From Alkalibacter saccharofermentans DSM 14828 (GTDB lineage Bacteria > Bacillota > Clostridia > Eubacteriales > Alkalibacteraceae), in contig NZ_FQTU01000007.1 of NCBI RefSeq assembly GCF_900128885.1, positions 75,618 to 139,617 on the forward strand: DNA of 64,000 bases, written 5' to 3'. The notes under the pieces are model-generated. The model was not told the DNA's origin, searched no databases, and saw only the letters and a list, made by a program, of their open reading frames with translations. Positions within the stretch are counted from its first letter, which is position 1. Each line of letters begins with the position of its first letter. A program made the translations under genes and the position numbers. Positions 1 to 8,482 of this stretch are shown piece by piece.

Positions 1-918
1 TATTTTCACGGCCACCATCACGTGACTTATCCATGTATTCTTGGGCATGAAAATGCAGGAACGATAGTGGAAGTAGGTTCTGAGGTAGAAGGCTTTGAAA
101 AGGGAGAAAAAATTATCGTAAATCCCGTTTTGCCTTGCGGCAAATGCTGGTATTGCCAGAAGGGCTGGCAGCATCTGTGCTCCGACAGATTGACGTACGG
201 GCACCAGATTCAAGGCGGCTTTGCAGATTACATGGTGGTACCCGGAATAGGGCTTGAGCGTGGACAGGTAATCAAGATTCCTGATGGAGTATCAACCGAT
301 GATATCGTAATCGTGGAATTATTGTCTTCTGTAATCAACTCCCAAGAGTTTGCAGATGTGACTTTAGGAGAGACAGTTGCCATTTTCGGTGCAGGTCCTA
401 TCGGGTGTCTCCATTCTGAGATTGCTAAGCTAAGAGGCGCAAAAAAAATAATAATGATCGATATAAATGAAAACAGGCTGGAGCTTTCAAAAAAGTTCAG
501 CGGAACAGACTTTATAAATTCCAAGGAAACCAACTTGCAGGAAGAGGTTATGAAGCTTACTGAAGGCTTTGGCGTGGACGTGGTCATATCTGCCACACCT
601 TCCGTGGAGACCCAGGCACAGGGCATCGACCTTTTAAGAAAAAGGGGTAGGCTGGTTCTGTTTGGGGGCGTAAGCGCCGAAAACCCATATACCACTCTTG
701 ACAGCAACAAGATACACTACAACGAGCTTTCTGTTCTTGGCTCATTTGCATATGGTCCAAACAATTTCAAGAAGGCATTTGATATCGTGGCAGGCAAGAT
801 GATAAACGTGGATGGGTTTGTCACCCACGTGCTTCCTCTAAAAGATGCGGTAAAGGGTATTGAAGAGATAAAATCCGGAAGGGCGCTAAAGGTCGTCTTA
901 AAGCCGGGTATGGAATAA
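1..918 (+). CDS. zinc-dependent alcohol/polyol dehydrogenase, 5' end outside window
   Basis: Medium-chain dehydrogenase/reductase that would oxidise an alcohol or polyol with NAD(P). The reading frame is open from base 1, so the start lies upstream; the GTG at 22 is internal, because it sits inside the block that leads to the zinc-ligand motif GHE. Four structural-zinc cysteines follow in the pattern C-x2-C-x2-C-x7-C (about bases 136-180). A Rossmann motif (GAGPIG) appears near base 385. The catalytic N-terminal cysteine is not in the window. The substrate cannot be told; sorbitol-, threonine- and galactitol-type enzymes share this layout. The gene ends at a strong terminator. Confidence 0.85.
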   Translation, partial: YFHGHHHVTYPCILGHENAGTIVEVGSEVEGFEKGEKIIVNPVLPCGKCWYCQKGWQHLCSDRLTYGHQIQGGFADYMVVPGIGLERGQVIKIPDGVSTDDIVIVELLSSVINSQEFADVTLGETVAIFGAGPIGCLHSEIAKLRGAKKIIMIDINENRLELSKKFSGTDFINSKETNLQEEVMKLTEGFGVDVVISATPSVETQAQGIDLLRKRGRLVLFGGVSAENPYTTLDSNKIHYNELSVLGSFAYGPNNFKKAFDIVAGKMINVDGFVTHVLPLKDAVKGIEEIKSGRALKVVLKPGME

Positions 919-942
919 AAAAAGCGCGTACGCGCTTTTTTT
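917..942. terminator. bidirectional intrinsic terminator
   Basis: A perfect palindrome: A7, then GCGCGTACGCGC, then T7. It lies between two convergent genes and overlaps both stop codons, so it can end transcription in both directions. Confidence 0.9.
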
Positions 943-1621
943 ATTGCACAAGAAACTCGCTCATATCCATAATTTCCGCATCTTCAGGATAGGCCAGGTC
1001 ATCGGCAGTAAGCTCATTTACTCTCATGTTCCTAAAGTAGTATTCGCTTTCGTATTCATCGGAGTGGACTATCATTTTAACAATTATTCCAGTGTCCCTC
1101 CATATGTAGTACTTTGCATAAACATCCATGGCATCGTATTCAAATACATCCACGGTTTTCCCGTCCAAGGTTTCAGAACCTTTGTATAAAATACCCTCAT
1201 AAACTTCTTCTTCGATCTCGTCGGCGGCTATAAAAGGCGTGTAAAAATCTTCGTTTTCGGATATGGGCATCAAGACCAGCTGGTTCGTTTCCTTGGTATA
1301 AATACCCATCTGTTCCTCTGAAGGCTTAATGAAAATGGCCTGATCCTGGTTCTCGAACTTCATGTCTCCACCTAAAAACCAGAGTTGGCTGGTAGGGAAG
1401 TCTTCCCCATTTACATTAACCTCCATCTCGAAATAATAGTTTTCGTAGATGCCTTCTGCTTTTAAGGAATCTTCAAAGGTTATATCTTCTTCGGATTCTG
1501 ATGAGCCTTCACCGTTGTCGGTAACTTGCGATCCATTTGTGTCCCCATTGCCCCCACAGGCTGCTAAGCTCAGAATCAGCAATGCTGCAAGCAAAAAAAC
1601 CAAAAACTTTTTCATTTTCAT
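941..1621 (-). CDS. uncharacterised lipoprotein
   Basis: A 226-residue exported lipoprotein. A lysine-rich start and hydrophobic helix lead to the lipobox LAAC with the lipidated cysteine at residue 22. An acidic, Ser/Gly-rich linker follows. The rest (about residues 50-226) is acidic, beta-rich by eye, and ends in EFLVQ. The layout resembles small LolA-like or DUF4412-like cell-surface proteins, but I do not recognise a family. A GAGGGGG ribosome site precedes the ATG. It faces away from the riboswitch gene downstream and looks monocistronic. Confidence 0.75.
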   Translation of the reverse strand: MKMKKFLVFLLAALLILSLAACGGNGDTNGSQVTDNGEGSSESEEDITFEDSLKAEGIYENYYFEMEVNVNGEDFPTSQLWFLGGDMKFENQDQAIFIKPSEEQMGIYTKETNQLVLMPISENEDFYTPFIAADEIEEEVYEGILYKGSETLDGKTVDVFEYDAMDVYAKYYIWRDTGIIVKMIVHSDEYESEYYFRNMRVNELTADDLAYPEDAEIMDMSEFLVQ

Positions 1622-1766
1622 TGTTACATCCCCCTCGAGCTGGTATAATGTACGAGCCCAATATTTTAGGTGTGATGAGCACCTCTTAACTAAATTATAT
1701 CACCACCTGTAACTTATCAAAAGAAGATTTGATCTTCTTGTGTGCTTAAATAACGCTGCATTATTA

Positions 1767-1795
1767 TTGACACAACATATAGTGCGTGATATGAT
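1767..1795 (+). promoter_or_regulatory. sigma-A-type promoter of the riboswitch-nrdDG transcript
   Basis: TTGACA at 1767-1772, 17-base spacer, TATGAT at 1790-1795. Predicted start near 1802, just before the riboswitch. Confidence 0.75.
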
Positions 1796-1811
1796 AATTC
1801 AAACAATATAT

Positions 1812-2010
1812 GTACATTTGGTGTCTGCGCTGCAAGCGCGGATGAAAAGGGAAGCAGGTGTGATTCCTGCACGGTCCCGCCGCTGTAATGGATGAGTTTT
1901 GGCAAATAGCCACCTGAAAGGGGAAGGCTGCCGGAACGATGAAACTAAGTCAGAAGACCTGCCAAAGGGAGTAGCGCCGATACTCTACGGACGATAGAGG
2001 GTGCGAAGCG
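1812..2010 (+). promoter_or_regulatory. cobalamin (adenosylcobalamin-type) riboswitch
   Basis: The B12 box AGTCAGAAGACCTGCC is at 1948-1963. The preceding core has the GGGAAGCAGGTG...ATTCCTGCACGGTCCCGCC layout (1849-1881), typical of cobalamin aptamers. An outer stem TTTGG (1817-1821) pairs with CCAAA (1962-1966). It is followed by a terminator hairpin, so B12 binding would be expected to switch off nrdDG by premature termination. Confidence 0.93.
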
Positions 2011-2026
2011 TTGTCTTTTTCGACTG

Positions 2027-2052
2027 CTCCGACCTTTGTCTGGAGTTTTTTT
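2027..2052 (+). terminator. riboswitch expression-platform terminator
   Basis: CTCC-GAC (2027-2033), loop CTTT, GTC-T-GGAG (2038-2045), then seven T. One bulged T. It lies about 30 bases before nrdD, which fits transcription attenuation under control of the cobalamin aptamer. Confidence 0.8.
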
Positions 2053-2084
2053 ATTGGCAAATATCAAAAACAAGGGAGATAATG

Positions 2085-4403
2085 ATGATAACAAAAATCA
2101 AAAAAAGAGACGGCAGGGAGGTTCCCTTCAACATAGGCAAGATTGCAGATGCCATATATAAGGCTGCAAGCGCAGTTGAAGGAAACAACTACGATATGGC
2201 CATGGAATTAGCTGAAAAAGTGGCGATTTATGTCCAAACTGACCTAAATACTAAAATACCCACAGTGGAACAGATACAAGACAGCGTGGAAAAAGTCCTC
2301 ATTGAAGAAGGTCACGCCAAAACGGCGAAGAAATATATTTTATACAGAGCTGACAGAACAAAGGTCAGGGAGATGAATACAAGGCTTATGAAGGTATATG
2401 AGGATCTTACCTTCAAGGATGCAAAGGACAACGATTTAAAGCGTGAAAACGCAAATATAGATGGAGATACAGCAATGGGCACGATGCTGAAATACGGTTC
2501 AGAGGGAGCAAAGCAATTTTATGAAATGTTCGTGCTGAACAAGGATCATGCTGAGGCTCACAATAAAGGGGAGATACATATTCACGACATGGATTTTTTG
2601 ACCCTAACGACCACGTGCTGCCAAATCGACTTGGACAGGCTATTTAAAAACGGATTTAGCACAGGCCACGGATTTTTGCGGGAGCCAAACAGCATACACA
2701 GCTACTCAGCCCTCGCATGCATAGCCATACAGTCTAATCAAAATGATCAACATGGAGGACAGAGCATACCTAACTTTGATTATGCAATGGCAGCAGGGGT
2801 TAAGAAGACATATGAGAAATGCTACTTCGTAAACCTTTCTAAAGCCATGAGTCTGCTTTTGGATATTGAGGATTCGATGGATGTAGCTATAAAGATAAAA
2901 GAAAAGCTAAAGAAAGAAAAAAATCTTTCCCCTACCTTGGAAGACAACGGAGAGTACCTTGGAGAAGAGCTCAAAGAGCTTGAAAAAATAGCGCCGGATA
3001 AAGCTTTGGCAAAAAAGATTCAAAGATTTGCAGGCAAGAATGCCATTATAGAGACAGAAAAAAACACATATCAGGCGATGGAGGCTTTTGTTCACAACCT
3101 TAACACAATGCACAGCAGAGCTGGTGCTCAGATACCTTTTAGCTCAATCAACTATGGCCTTGATACCACTCCTGAGGGCAGGATGGTCGTAAAGAACCTT
3201 CTCCTTGCTACAGAGTCCGGACTTGGAAACGGAGAAACTCCGATTTTTCCGATTCAGATATACAAGGTAAAGGAAGGCATAAACTACAACAAGGAAGATA
3301 AGAACTACGATCTATTCAAGCTTTCCTGCAAGGTCAGCGCAAAGAGGCTTTTCCCCAACTTTTCCTTTATAGATGCACCTTTTAACCTGAAGTATTACAG
3401 AGAGGGAAGGCCGGAAACTGAAATTGCCTACATGGGCTGCAGGACAAGGGTCATAGGAAACACCTTCGATCCGGATAGGGAGATAACCTACGGCAGAGGA
3501 AACCTAAGCTTTACCACTGTAAACCTTCCGGCTATTGCCATAGAATCCAAGGGAGATAAGCAGGAGTTTTTCAAGCTTCTTGACGAAAAAATCGACCTGG
3601 TAATCGCACAGCTAAGGGAACGATACGAAATCCAAGCACAAAAGAAGGTTAAGAACTTTCCATTCCTTATGGGACAAGGAATATGGATAGATTCTGACAA
3701 GTTGGGCCCCGAAGACGAGATAAGGGAAATCATCAAGCACGGGACACTTTCTACAGGCTTTATAGGACTTGCGGAGTGCTTAAAGGCCCTTGCGGGAAAT
3801 CACCACGGTGAATCTGATATTGCTAGGAAGCTAGGTATCGAGATAATATCCCACATGAGAAATAGAATGGATGAAGCCAGCAACAGAGAAAAATTAAACT
3901 ACACTTTAATCGCAAGTCCGGCAGAAGGTACGGCTGGTCGGTTTGTGAGGATGGATAAAAAGCGATACGGAATTATACCGGGAGTTACCGATAGGGAGTA
4001 CTACACCAACGGCTTCCACGTGCCCGTGTATCATAAGATCAGCGCATTTGAAAAAATATCTATAGAAGGACCGTATCATGAACTGACCAATGCCGGTCAT
4101 ATCACATATGTAGAAATAGACGGCGACCCTTCAAATAACCTTGAAGCCTTTGAGAAAATCGTCAGGGCCATGAAGGAATCAGGAGTGGGGTATGGATCGA
4201 TAAACCATCCTGTCGACAGAGATTCTGTTTGCGGATATACGGGAATGATAGGTGAGGTTTGTCCGTCCTGTGGCAGGAAGGAAGATCATATACCCTTTGA
4301 AAGAATCAGAAGGATAACAGGATATCTCGTAGGAACTCTAGACAGGTTCAACGATGCTAAAAAGGCAGAGGTGCATGACAGAATAAAGCACGGAGCCTCT
4401 TAG
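2085..4403 (+). CDS. nrdD: anaerobic (class III) ribonucleoside-triphosphate reductase
   Basis: Makes dNTPs from NTPs without oxygen, using a glycyl radical. 772 residues, normal for the family. An ATP-cone domain fills about residues 1-90 (KKRDGREVPF start). A CC pair near residue 180 belongs to the active-site region. A C-terminal zinc site is seen as C-x8-C-x2-C just before the glycyl-radical motif RRITGY, with the radical glycine at about residue 746. The frame is open further upstream to a GTG at 2001, but that lies inside the riboswitch. I chose the second ATG of an ATG-ATG pair (2082, 2085) because it sits 6 bases after GGGAG. nrdG follows 15 bases downstream. Confidence 0.95.
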   Translation: MITKIKKRDGREVPFNIGKIADAIYKAASAVEGNNYDMAMELAEKVAIYVQTDLNTKIPTVEQIQDSVEKVLIEEGHAKTAKKYILYRADRTKVREMNTRLMKVYEDLTFKDAKDNDLKRENANIDGDTAMGTMLKYGSEGAKQFYEMFVLNKDHAEAHNKGEIHIHDMDFLTLTTTCCQIDLDRLFKNGFSTGHGFLREPNSIHSYSALACIAIQSNQNDQHGGQSIPNFDYAMAAGVKKTYEKCYFVNLSKAMSLLLDIEDSMDVAIKIKEKLKKEKNLSPTLEDNGEYLGEELKELEKIAPDKALAKKIQRFAGKNAIIETEKNTYQAMEAFVHNLNTMHSRAGAQIPFSSINYGLDTTPEGRMVVKNLLLATESGLGNGETPIFPIQIYKVKEGINYNKEDKNYDLFKLSCKVSAKRLFPNFSFIDAPFNLKYYREGRPETEIAYMGCRTRVIGNTFDPDREITYGRGNLSFTTVNLPAIAIESKGDKQEFFKLLDEKIDLVIAQLRERYEIQAQKKVKNFPFLMGQGIWIDSDKLGPEDEIREIIKHGTLSTGFIGLAECLKALAGNHHGESDIARKLGIEIISHMRNRMDEASNREKLNYTLIASPAEGTAGRFVRMDKKRYGIIPGVTDREYYTNGFHVPVYHKISAFEKISIEGPYHELTNAGHITYVEIDGDPSNNLEAFEKIVRAMKESGVGYGSINHPVDRDSVCGYTGMIGEVCPSCGRKEDHIPFERIRRITGYLVGTLDRFNDAKKAEVHDRIKHGAS

Positions 4404-4418
4404 GAAGGTGAAGGGAAT

Positions 4419-4916
4419 ATGATTAGGACAGCGGGAATAGTAGAAGAGTCTTTTGTTGACGGTCCGGGAATAAGGTTCGTTGTGTTTGCTCAAGGCTGCA
4501 GTCATAACTGCACCGGGTGTCATAATCCTCACACTCATGATTTTAATGGAGGAAGTTTCATATCGATTGATGAGATCATAAGTCGCATGAGAAAAAACCC
4601 GCTGCTTGACGGTATAACTTTAAGCGGAGGGGAACCCTTTGAGCAGGCAGACAAGATGGGGCTGCTTGCTGCAAGAACGAAGGATATGGGTTACGATGTG
4701 ATGGCTTATTCAGGTTATCGATATGAAGAGATACTTGAAAAATCCGAAAGAGACAAAGGGTGGAAAAGCCTTATTCTAAACACTGATATTCTTGTAGACG
4801 GGAAATTTGAACTGGAAAACAAAGATCTTATGCTGAAATTCAGGGGATCGAAAAACCAAAGAATAATAGATGTTAAAGAGTCGATGAAAATCGGCAAGAC
4901 GATAATATTAGATTAA
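4419..4916 (+). CDS. nrdG: anaerobic ribonucleotide reductase activating enzyme (radical SAM)
   Basis: Installs the glycyl radical on NrdD by reductive cleavage of S-adenosylmethionine. 165 residues, typical length. The [4Fe-4S] motif C27-x3-C31-x2-C34 (CSHNCTGC) lies in the N-terminal part, and SGGEPF near residue 70 is the SAM-binding GGE motif. It follows nrdD in one operon, so both fall under the cobalamin riboswitch. A terminator follows directly. Confidence 0.95.
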   Translation: MIRTAGIVEESFVDGPGIRFVVFAQGCSHNCTGCHNPHTHDFNGGSFISIDEIISRMRKNPLLDGITLSGGEPFEQADKMGLLAARTKDMGYDVMAYSGYRYEEILEKSERDKGWKSLILNTDILVDGKFELENKDLMLKFRGSKNQRIIDVKESMKIGKTIILD

Positions 4917-4957
4917 AAAAAGGACAGCCAGAGCGTGTAGCTTTGGCTGTTCCTTTT
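4917..4957. terminator. bidirectional intrinsic terminator
   Basis: Stem 4921-4934 / 4940-4954 (AGGACAGCCAGAGC with GCTTTGGCTGTTCCT, one bulge and one G-U pair), with A-rich bases before and TTTT after. It separates convergent nrdG and ablB. Confidence 0.85.
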
Positions 4958-4962
4958 GATAG

Positions 4963-5793
4963 TTAAATTATTTTGTACCACACGTTCATGCTTTCGATGT
5001 CTCCTGAAATGTTGGTGTTGTTTATCAGCATCCCGCCGAAAGCATAGCCGGCCTTTGCAAATGTTGCATTCATTCCGTGGGACTTGGCCCGTGCTATGGT
5101 GTATAGAGTCTTAAAGCCGAGGGCTTTCATGGACTTTTCCATTTCAAAGAGAAGAACGAGAGCGAATTTCTTGCCCCTATAATTTGGCAAGGTGGCAAAG
5201 TCGGTCATTTCGCAGTTTTTATATTCCGGGTCGGTTTCGCTTGAAGACAAGGCGACAAGCTTTTTGCCTTGGAATATCCCGTAGTAATGGATGTTTTCTT
5301 CCATGGTTTTTATTAGATAATCTGCATCGTGTATAGGAAATGGATATGTTTTGAAGACTCTTTTGTAAAGCCCTGCCATTTCAGGGGCATCTTCTTTTGT
5401 CAATTTCTTAATCACATGTCCATCTTCCAGTGGAGGCGGATCGACTTTCGCTTTTGATCTTGCAGTTGCCAGAACATCATCCAGGAGAGCGCTGTCGTTA
5501 ATCAGTCCCCTTGCATGGTCCATATATTTGCCCAAGAAAACATAGTCTTCCTCGCCGCTTTTGTAGTTTGGAATCTTGGCTTCACGAGTATATCCTGCAG
5601 TAAGGAATATGCTTTCTTTATTGAGCGGAACTTTTGCAAAAATCTTCGAATAGCTGTATTTGTCCGCCAAATCTTTAAGGCTGTCTATAATTTTAGTCTC
5701 GTCCCTGTAGTCGTATTTCATAAGGTAAATCCTGTCGTTGTCTTTACCGTGTTGTATCAGACTATGGCCTAAAAATTCTACTTTATCTCCCAT
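4963..5793 (-). CDS. ablB: beta-lysine N6-acetyltransferase (GNAT family)
   Basis: Expected to acetylate beta-lysine to N-epsilon-acetyl-beta-lysine, a compatible solute known from methanogens and some bacteria. 276 residues. The C-terminal half carries the GNAT acetyl-CoA fold, with the P-loop-like segment YRGKKFALVLL near residue 200. The N-terminal half matches the AblB/YodP layout. Its ATG follows the ablA stop with no gap, so the two are translationally coupled. The identification leans on the neighbour ablA. Confidence 0.88.
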   Translation of the reverse strand: MGDKVEFLGHSLIQHGKDNDRIYLMKYDYRDETKIIDSLKDLADKYSYSKIFAKVPLNKESIFLTAGYTREAKIPNYKSGEEDYVFLGKYMDHARGLINDSALLDDVLATARSKAKVDPPPLEDGHVIKKLTKEDAPEMAGLYKRVFKTYPFPIHDADYLIKTMEENIHYYGIFQGKKLVALSSSETDPEYKNCEMTDFATLPNYRGKKFALVLLFEMEKSMKALGFKTLYTIARAKSHGMNATFAKAGYAFGGMLINNTNISGDIESMNVWYKII

Positions 5794-7119
5794 TTAAGAT
5801 GCATCTCCACTATTTCGGGTATCCCTTTCAAGGTTTTCCGGCGTTAATGTTATTTCTTCCTCGTAGTCGCTTAGAAGCTTTGAGATGCCGATTGTTTTAT
5901 ATTCTAAATCGTCATTCTCGGTTTTAAGCGTAAGGTTGCAGTTTTCACACTCAAGATCGCACTCATTGTGCTTGTAGTCATCAGGCATCTTGTAGGTGGT
6001 TATTACACCCTCGTAGTTTCTAAGGATGACCTTATTTGTAGACCAGGATATCAGATACGACGGCATAACAGGAATCTTTCCTCCACCACCGGGAGCATCG
6101 ATAACGTATGTAGGCACGGCAAATCCGCTTGTATGTCCCCGTAGGTTCTCCATGATTTCTATGCCTTTTCCTACATTTGTCCTAAAGTGCTCCAGACCTT
6201 CGGAAAGGTCGCACTGGTACAGGTAGTAAGGTCTAACCTTATTTGCTGTCAGTTTGTGAACCAGTCTCTTCATGATTCTCGGACAGTCGTTTACGTCTCT
6301 TAGAAGAACAGATTGATTTCCCAGAGGGATTCCCGCCCCTGACAGCTTCTTAAGAGCTCTCCTAGATGAGCCCGTTATTTCTCTCGGGTGATTAAAATGG
6401 GTGTTCAGCCAGATGTTGTCGTATTTTTTTAGTACTTCCACCAGCTCGTCTGTAATTCTATAAGGAAGCACTACCGGCATCCTAGAGCCTATTCTAATGA
6501 CTTCCACATGTGGTATTTCTGAAAGCTGGCTTAGTATCCAGTCCAGGTAATCGTCTGATAGCATCAGAGGATCTCCACCTGATATAAGGACGTCTCTTAC
6601 CTGAGGCGTGTTCTTTAAATATTCGATGCCCTTTAAGATAACTTCCTTTGAAGGTATGGAATCAACGTCTCCAACCTTTCTTTTTCTGGTACAGTGCCTG
6701 CAATACATCGCACATACGTTGCTTATATGAAATAAGACCCTGTCTGGATAACGATGCGTGATTCCTTCAACGGGGCTGTCCTTGTCCTCGTGAAGTGGAT
6801 CGGACATGTCGCAGTTCGACAAGCTCAGTTCCCTGATATCAGGGAAGCACTGCTTGAATACCGGATCGTTTTCAGGATCGTCTGTATCCACCAGTGATAG
6901 ATAGTAGGGAGTTACAGACATTGGAAATTTTTCTATTGTAGTCTTAATCGCTTGTTTCTTTTTATCTGAAAAAGTTACTCCTAAAATCTTTTCCACTGTT
7001 TCGACCTTGTGGATGCTGTTTTTAAGCTGCCACTTCCAGTCGTACCATTTGTCTAGCAGTATTTTTGATATTTCCTCATTGTTGATTCTGTCTTTCGTAA
7101 TATTAATAGTTTCTTGCAT
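5794..7119 (-). CDS. ablA: lysine 2,3-aminomutase (radical SAM, PLP)
   Basis: Converts L-lysine to L-beta-lysine. 441 residues. Radical-SAM cysteines are C136-x3-C140-x2-C143. The PLP lysine is K348 in PGGGGK. Aspartates D304 (in DLSEG) and D341 (in VIDAPGG) match the residues that hold the lysine side chain in characterised enzymes. A C-terminal cysteine cluster (CDLECENC) probably binds zinc. The frame is open to 7197, but the ATG at 7119 has AAAGGAGA four bases before it. With ablB it forms an osmolyte pathway; a catabolic role (lysine fermentation) is less likely since no kamDE genes are near. Confidence 0.93.
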   Translation of the reverse strand: MQETINITKDRINNEEISKILLDKWYDWKWQLKNSIHKVETVEKILGVTFSDKKKQAIKTTIEKFPMSVTPYYLSLVDTDDPENDPVFKQCFPDIRELSLSNCDMSDPLHEDKDSPVEGITHRYPDRVLFHISNVCAMYCRHCTRKRKVGDVDSIPSKEVILKGIEYLKNTPQVRDVLISGGDPLMLSDDYLDWILSQLSEIPHVEVIRIGSRMPVVLPYRITDELVEVLKKYDNIWLNTHFNHPREITGSSRRALKKLSGAGIPLGNQSVLLRDVNDCPRIMKRLVHKLTANKVRPYYLYQCDLSEGLEHFRTNVGKGIEIMENLRGHTSGFAVPTYVIDAPGGGGKIPVMPSYLISWSTNKVILRNYEGVITTYKMPDDYKHNECDLECENCNLTLKTENDDLEYKTIGISKLLSDYEEEITLTPENLERDTRNSGDAS

Positions 7120-7189
7120 GTTTTCTCCTTTCGATGTAAAACATAGTCTTTTCAGGTTGTAGTAGGGCCGGTTGGTTGGCCAAATATTT

Positions 7190-7461
7190 AAAGGCACCCC
7201 AACTCTGAATTTTCAGAGTTAGAGTGCCTAAGTTTCGCTGAATATCAACTCACTTTATACCATGCTTCCATAGTATATTGCATGACCATATGATCCTGCA
7301 CAAGCCCCAGTTCCAAATAACGTAAATGGATTGTTTTTCACTTTGGATTTCCCCTATTCCAACCAGTTTACTTGATTCCGCATCCCATTTCTAAGGAATA
7401 CGTAAGCAAGCTCGCCGATTAGGCTACTACCCAAAATTACTTCACATTTTGAACATTTCTC
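7190..7461 (-). ncRNA. structured leader RNA, copy 1 (upstream of ablAB), unidentified class
   Basis: About 270 nt between a consensus promoter and ablA. It shares ordered conserved blocks with the leader at 10341-10672: GAAGTA, TAGCC, GAGCT, ACGTATT, GAAAAAC, GAACTGGGG, GGATCAnnTGGTCA, AAAGTGA and TTAGGCAC. Three helices sit at matching places but differ in sequence: 7437-7431/7346-7340 (ATTTTGG/CCAAAGT), 7300-7297/7282-7279 (TGCA/TGCA) and 7277-7273/7260-7256 (TATAC/GTATA). It ends in a 17-bp hairpin (7229-7213/7208-7192) about 70 bases before ablA. I do not recognise the class; lysine, T-box, SAM, c-di-AMP and cobalamin hallmarks are absent. Confidence 0.72.
7191..7229 (-). terminator. hairpin ending leader copy 1, probable attenuator
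   Basis: 17-bp stem with two G-U pairs and a 4-base loop, followed in the ablA direction by TTTAAATATTT. The T run is weak. The 5' arm contains the conserved TTAGGCAC block of the leader, so folding of the leader core and of the terminator may compete. Confidence 0.65.
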
Positions 7462-7466
7462 GTCAA

Positions 7467-7495
7467 ATTATATCATGTATCGGAGTGTTTGTCAA
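7467..7495 (-). promoter_or_regulatory. promoter of the ablAB leader
   Basis: On the minus strand TTGACA (7495-7490), 17-base spacer, TATAAT (7472-7467): a perfect vegetative consensus. Start expected near 7460. Confidence 0.88.
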
Positions 7496-7532
7496 AAATA
7501 TGGAATATACAGGGAGTCTCATCAATTAAATC

Positions 7533-7561
7533 TTGACAAAAAAACTATTAGCTATTAAACT
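7533..7561 (+). promoter_or_regulatory. promoter of the padR-permease transcript
   Basis: TTGACA (7533-7538), 17-base spacer, TAAACT (7556-7561). The spacer and following bases contain loosely repeated CTAT/TAGC words that could be a PadR operator, but I see no clean dyad. Confidence 0.6.
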
Positions 7562-7622
7562 ATACCCATGCTAACTATATACATAACGCACATAGTAAAA
7601 AATAAAAGGAAGAAGGGGAAAA

Positions 7623-7991
7623 ATGCCTGAAAAAAAGAACTGCTGTTGCAACAGCAAAGGCAATAAAATGGAAAAATTTCTGGAAGCCTGCCTGCTACTT
7701 CTGCTTAAAAAGCAGTGTGCTCATGGTTACGGGCTTATAGAGCAACTTGAGCCTTTAGGGTTTTCTCCAGATGATATGAATTTAAGTACCCTTTATCGAA
7801 CCCTAAGAAAAATGGAAGAAAAAGATCAAGTCAAATCCAGTTGGGAAGCCGGAGGCGGCGGACCTAAAAAAAGGGTATACGATATAACGGCCCAAGGGAT
7901 TAAAGACCTTGAAGAATGGCGTGAAATTTTTGAATTTAGGAAAAAACGCATTGAAAAATTTTTGGATCTGTATGAAAAGCAGTGTGACTAA
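7623..7991 (+). CDS. PadR-family transcriptional regulator
   Basis: 122 residues with a winged helix: KKQCAHGYGLIEQL (recognition region) followed by LSTLYRTLRKMEEKD and the wing with KKRVYDIT. A C-terminal helix (residues 95-120) would dimerise. Before the fold there is a cysteine cluster NCCC (residues 6-10), unusual for PadR and possibly metal- or redox-sensing. A start at 7668 would delete that cluster, so this matters. It lies 14 bases before a half-permease gene and likely controls it. Confidence 0.82.
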   Translation: MPEKKNCCCNSKGNKMEKFLEACLLLLLKKQCAHGYGLIEQLEPLGFSPDDMNLSTLYRTLRKMEEKDQVKSSWEAGGGGPKKRVYDITAQGIKDLEEWREIFEFRKKRIEKFLDLYEKQCD

Positions 7992-8005
7992 GAGGAGGTA
8001 TTGTA

Positions 8006-8482
8006 ATGCATACAGCGGTATTTTATATTTTGGCAGGGGGACTTCTGTCATTATCTTATATAAAGGATAAGGGAAAAACTAAAAAGAGCCTAATGAAAGC
8101 ATGGAAAGCACTTGAGAACATGCTGCCCCAACTTTTAGGAATAGTATTGCTGGTTGGCGTGATGCTGGCGGTAATGAATCCGGACACTATCAGCAGACTT
8201 ATAGGAAGATCTTCCGGATGGAGGGGGACAGCCATAGCAGCAGTGGTAGGCGCTGTAACACTGATACCGGGCTTTATAGCATTTCCTACAGCTGCTCTTC
8301 TCTTGCAAGGTGGTGCAGGATACATGCAGATTGGAGCTTTCGTATCGTCTTTGATGATGGTTGGGGTTGTTACGTTGCCGATGGAAGTAAAATATTTTGG
8401 CAAAAAATCTACAGTAGCTAGGAATGTCTTTGCCTTTATTTATTCCTTTGTAGTGGCTTTCATCATAGGAAAGGTAGTGTAA
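8006..8482 (+). CDS. half-size permease, first of a homologous pair
   Basis: 158-residue inner-membrane protein with about four hydrophobic segments. It has the pattern IGRSSGWRGT ... GFIAFPTAALLLQGGA found in small permeases of the ArsP/DUF318-like superfamily. The 178-residue protein at 9719-10255 has the same pattern (MGKGSGAKGI ... GAFPMAAVFMKKG), so the two halves probably form one transporter. The substrate is unknown. It sits just downstream of padR. Its partner is 1.2 kb away rather than adjacent, which is odd. Confidence 0.72.
   Translation: MHTAVFYILAGGLLSLSYIKDKGKTKKSLMKAWKALENMLPQLLGIVLLVGVMLAVMNPDTISRLIGRSSGWRGTAIAAVVGAVTLIPGFIAFPTAALLLQGGAGYMQIGAFVSSLMMVGVVTLPMEVKYFGKKSTVARNVFAFIYSFVVAFIIGKVV

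Noticed and set aside
2001..2084. Extended N-terminus of NrdD from GTG 2001
   Set aside because: These bases form the riboswitch and its terminator; the ribosome site GGGAG is at 2074-2078 and the family begins with MITKIKKRDGR.
7190..7461. Lysine riboswitch (L box) or T-box before ablA
   Set aside because: The gene context suggested it, but the conserved AGAGGNGC/AGTA core of the L box and the GGTGGNACC T-box are absent.
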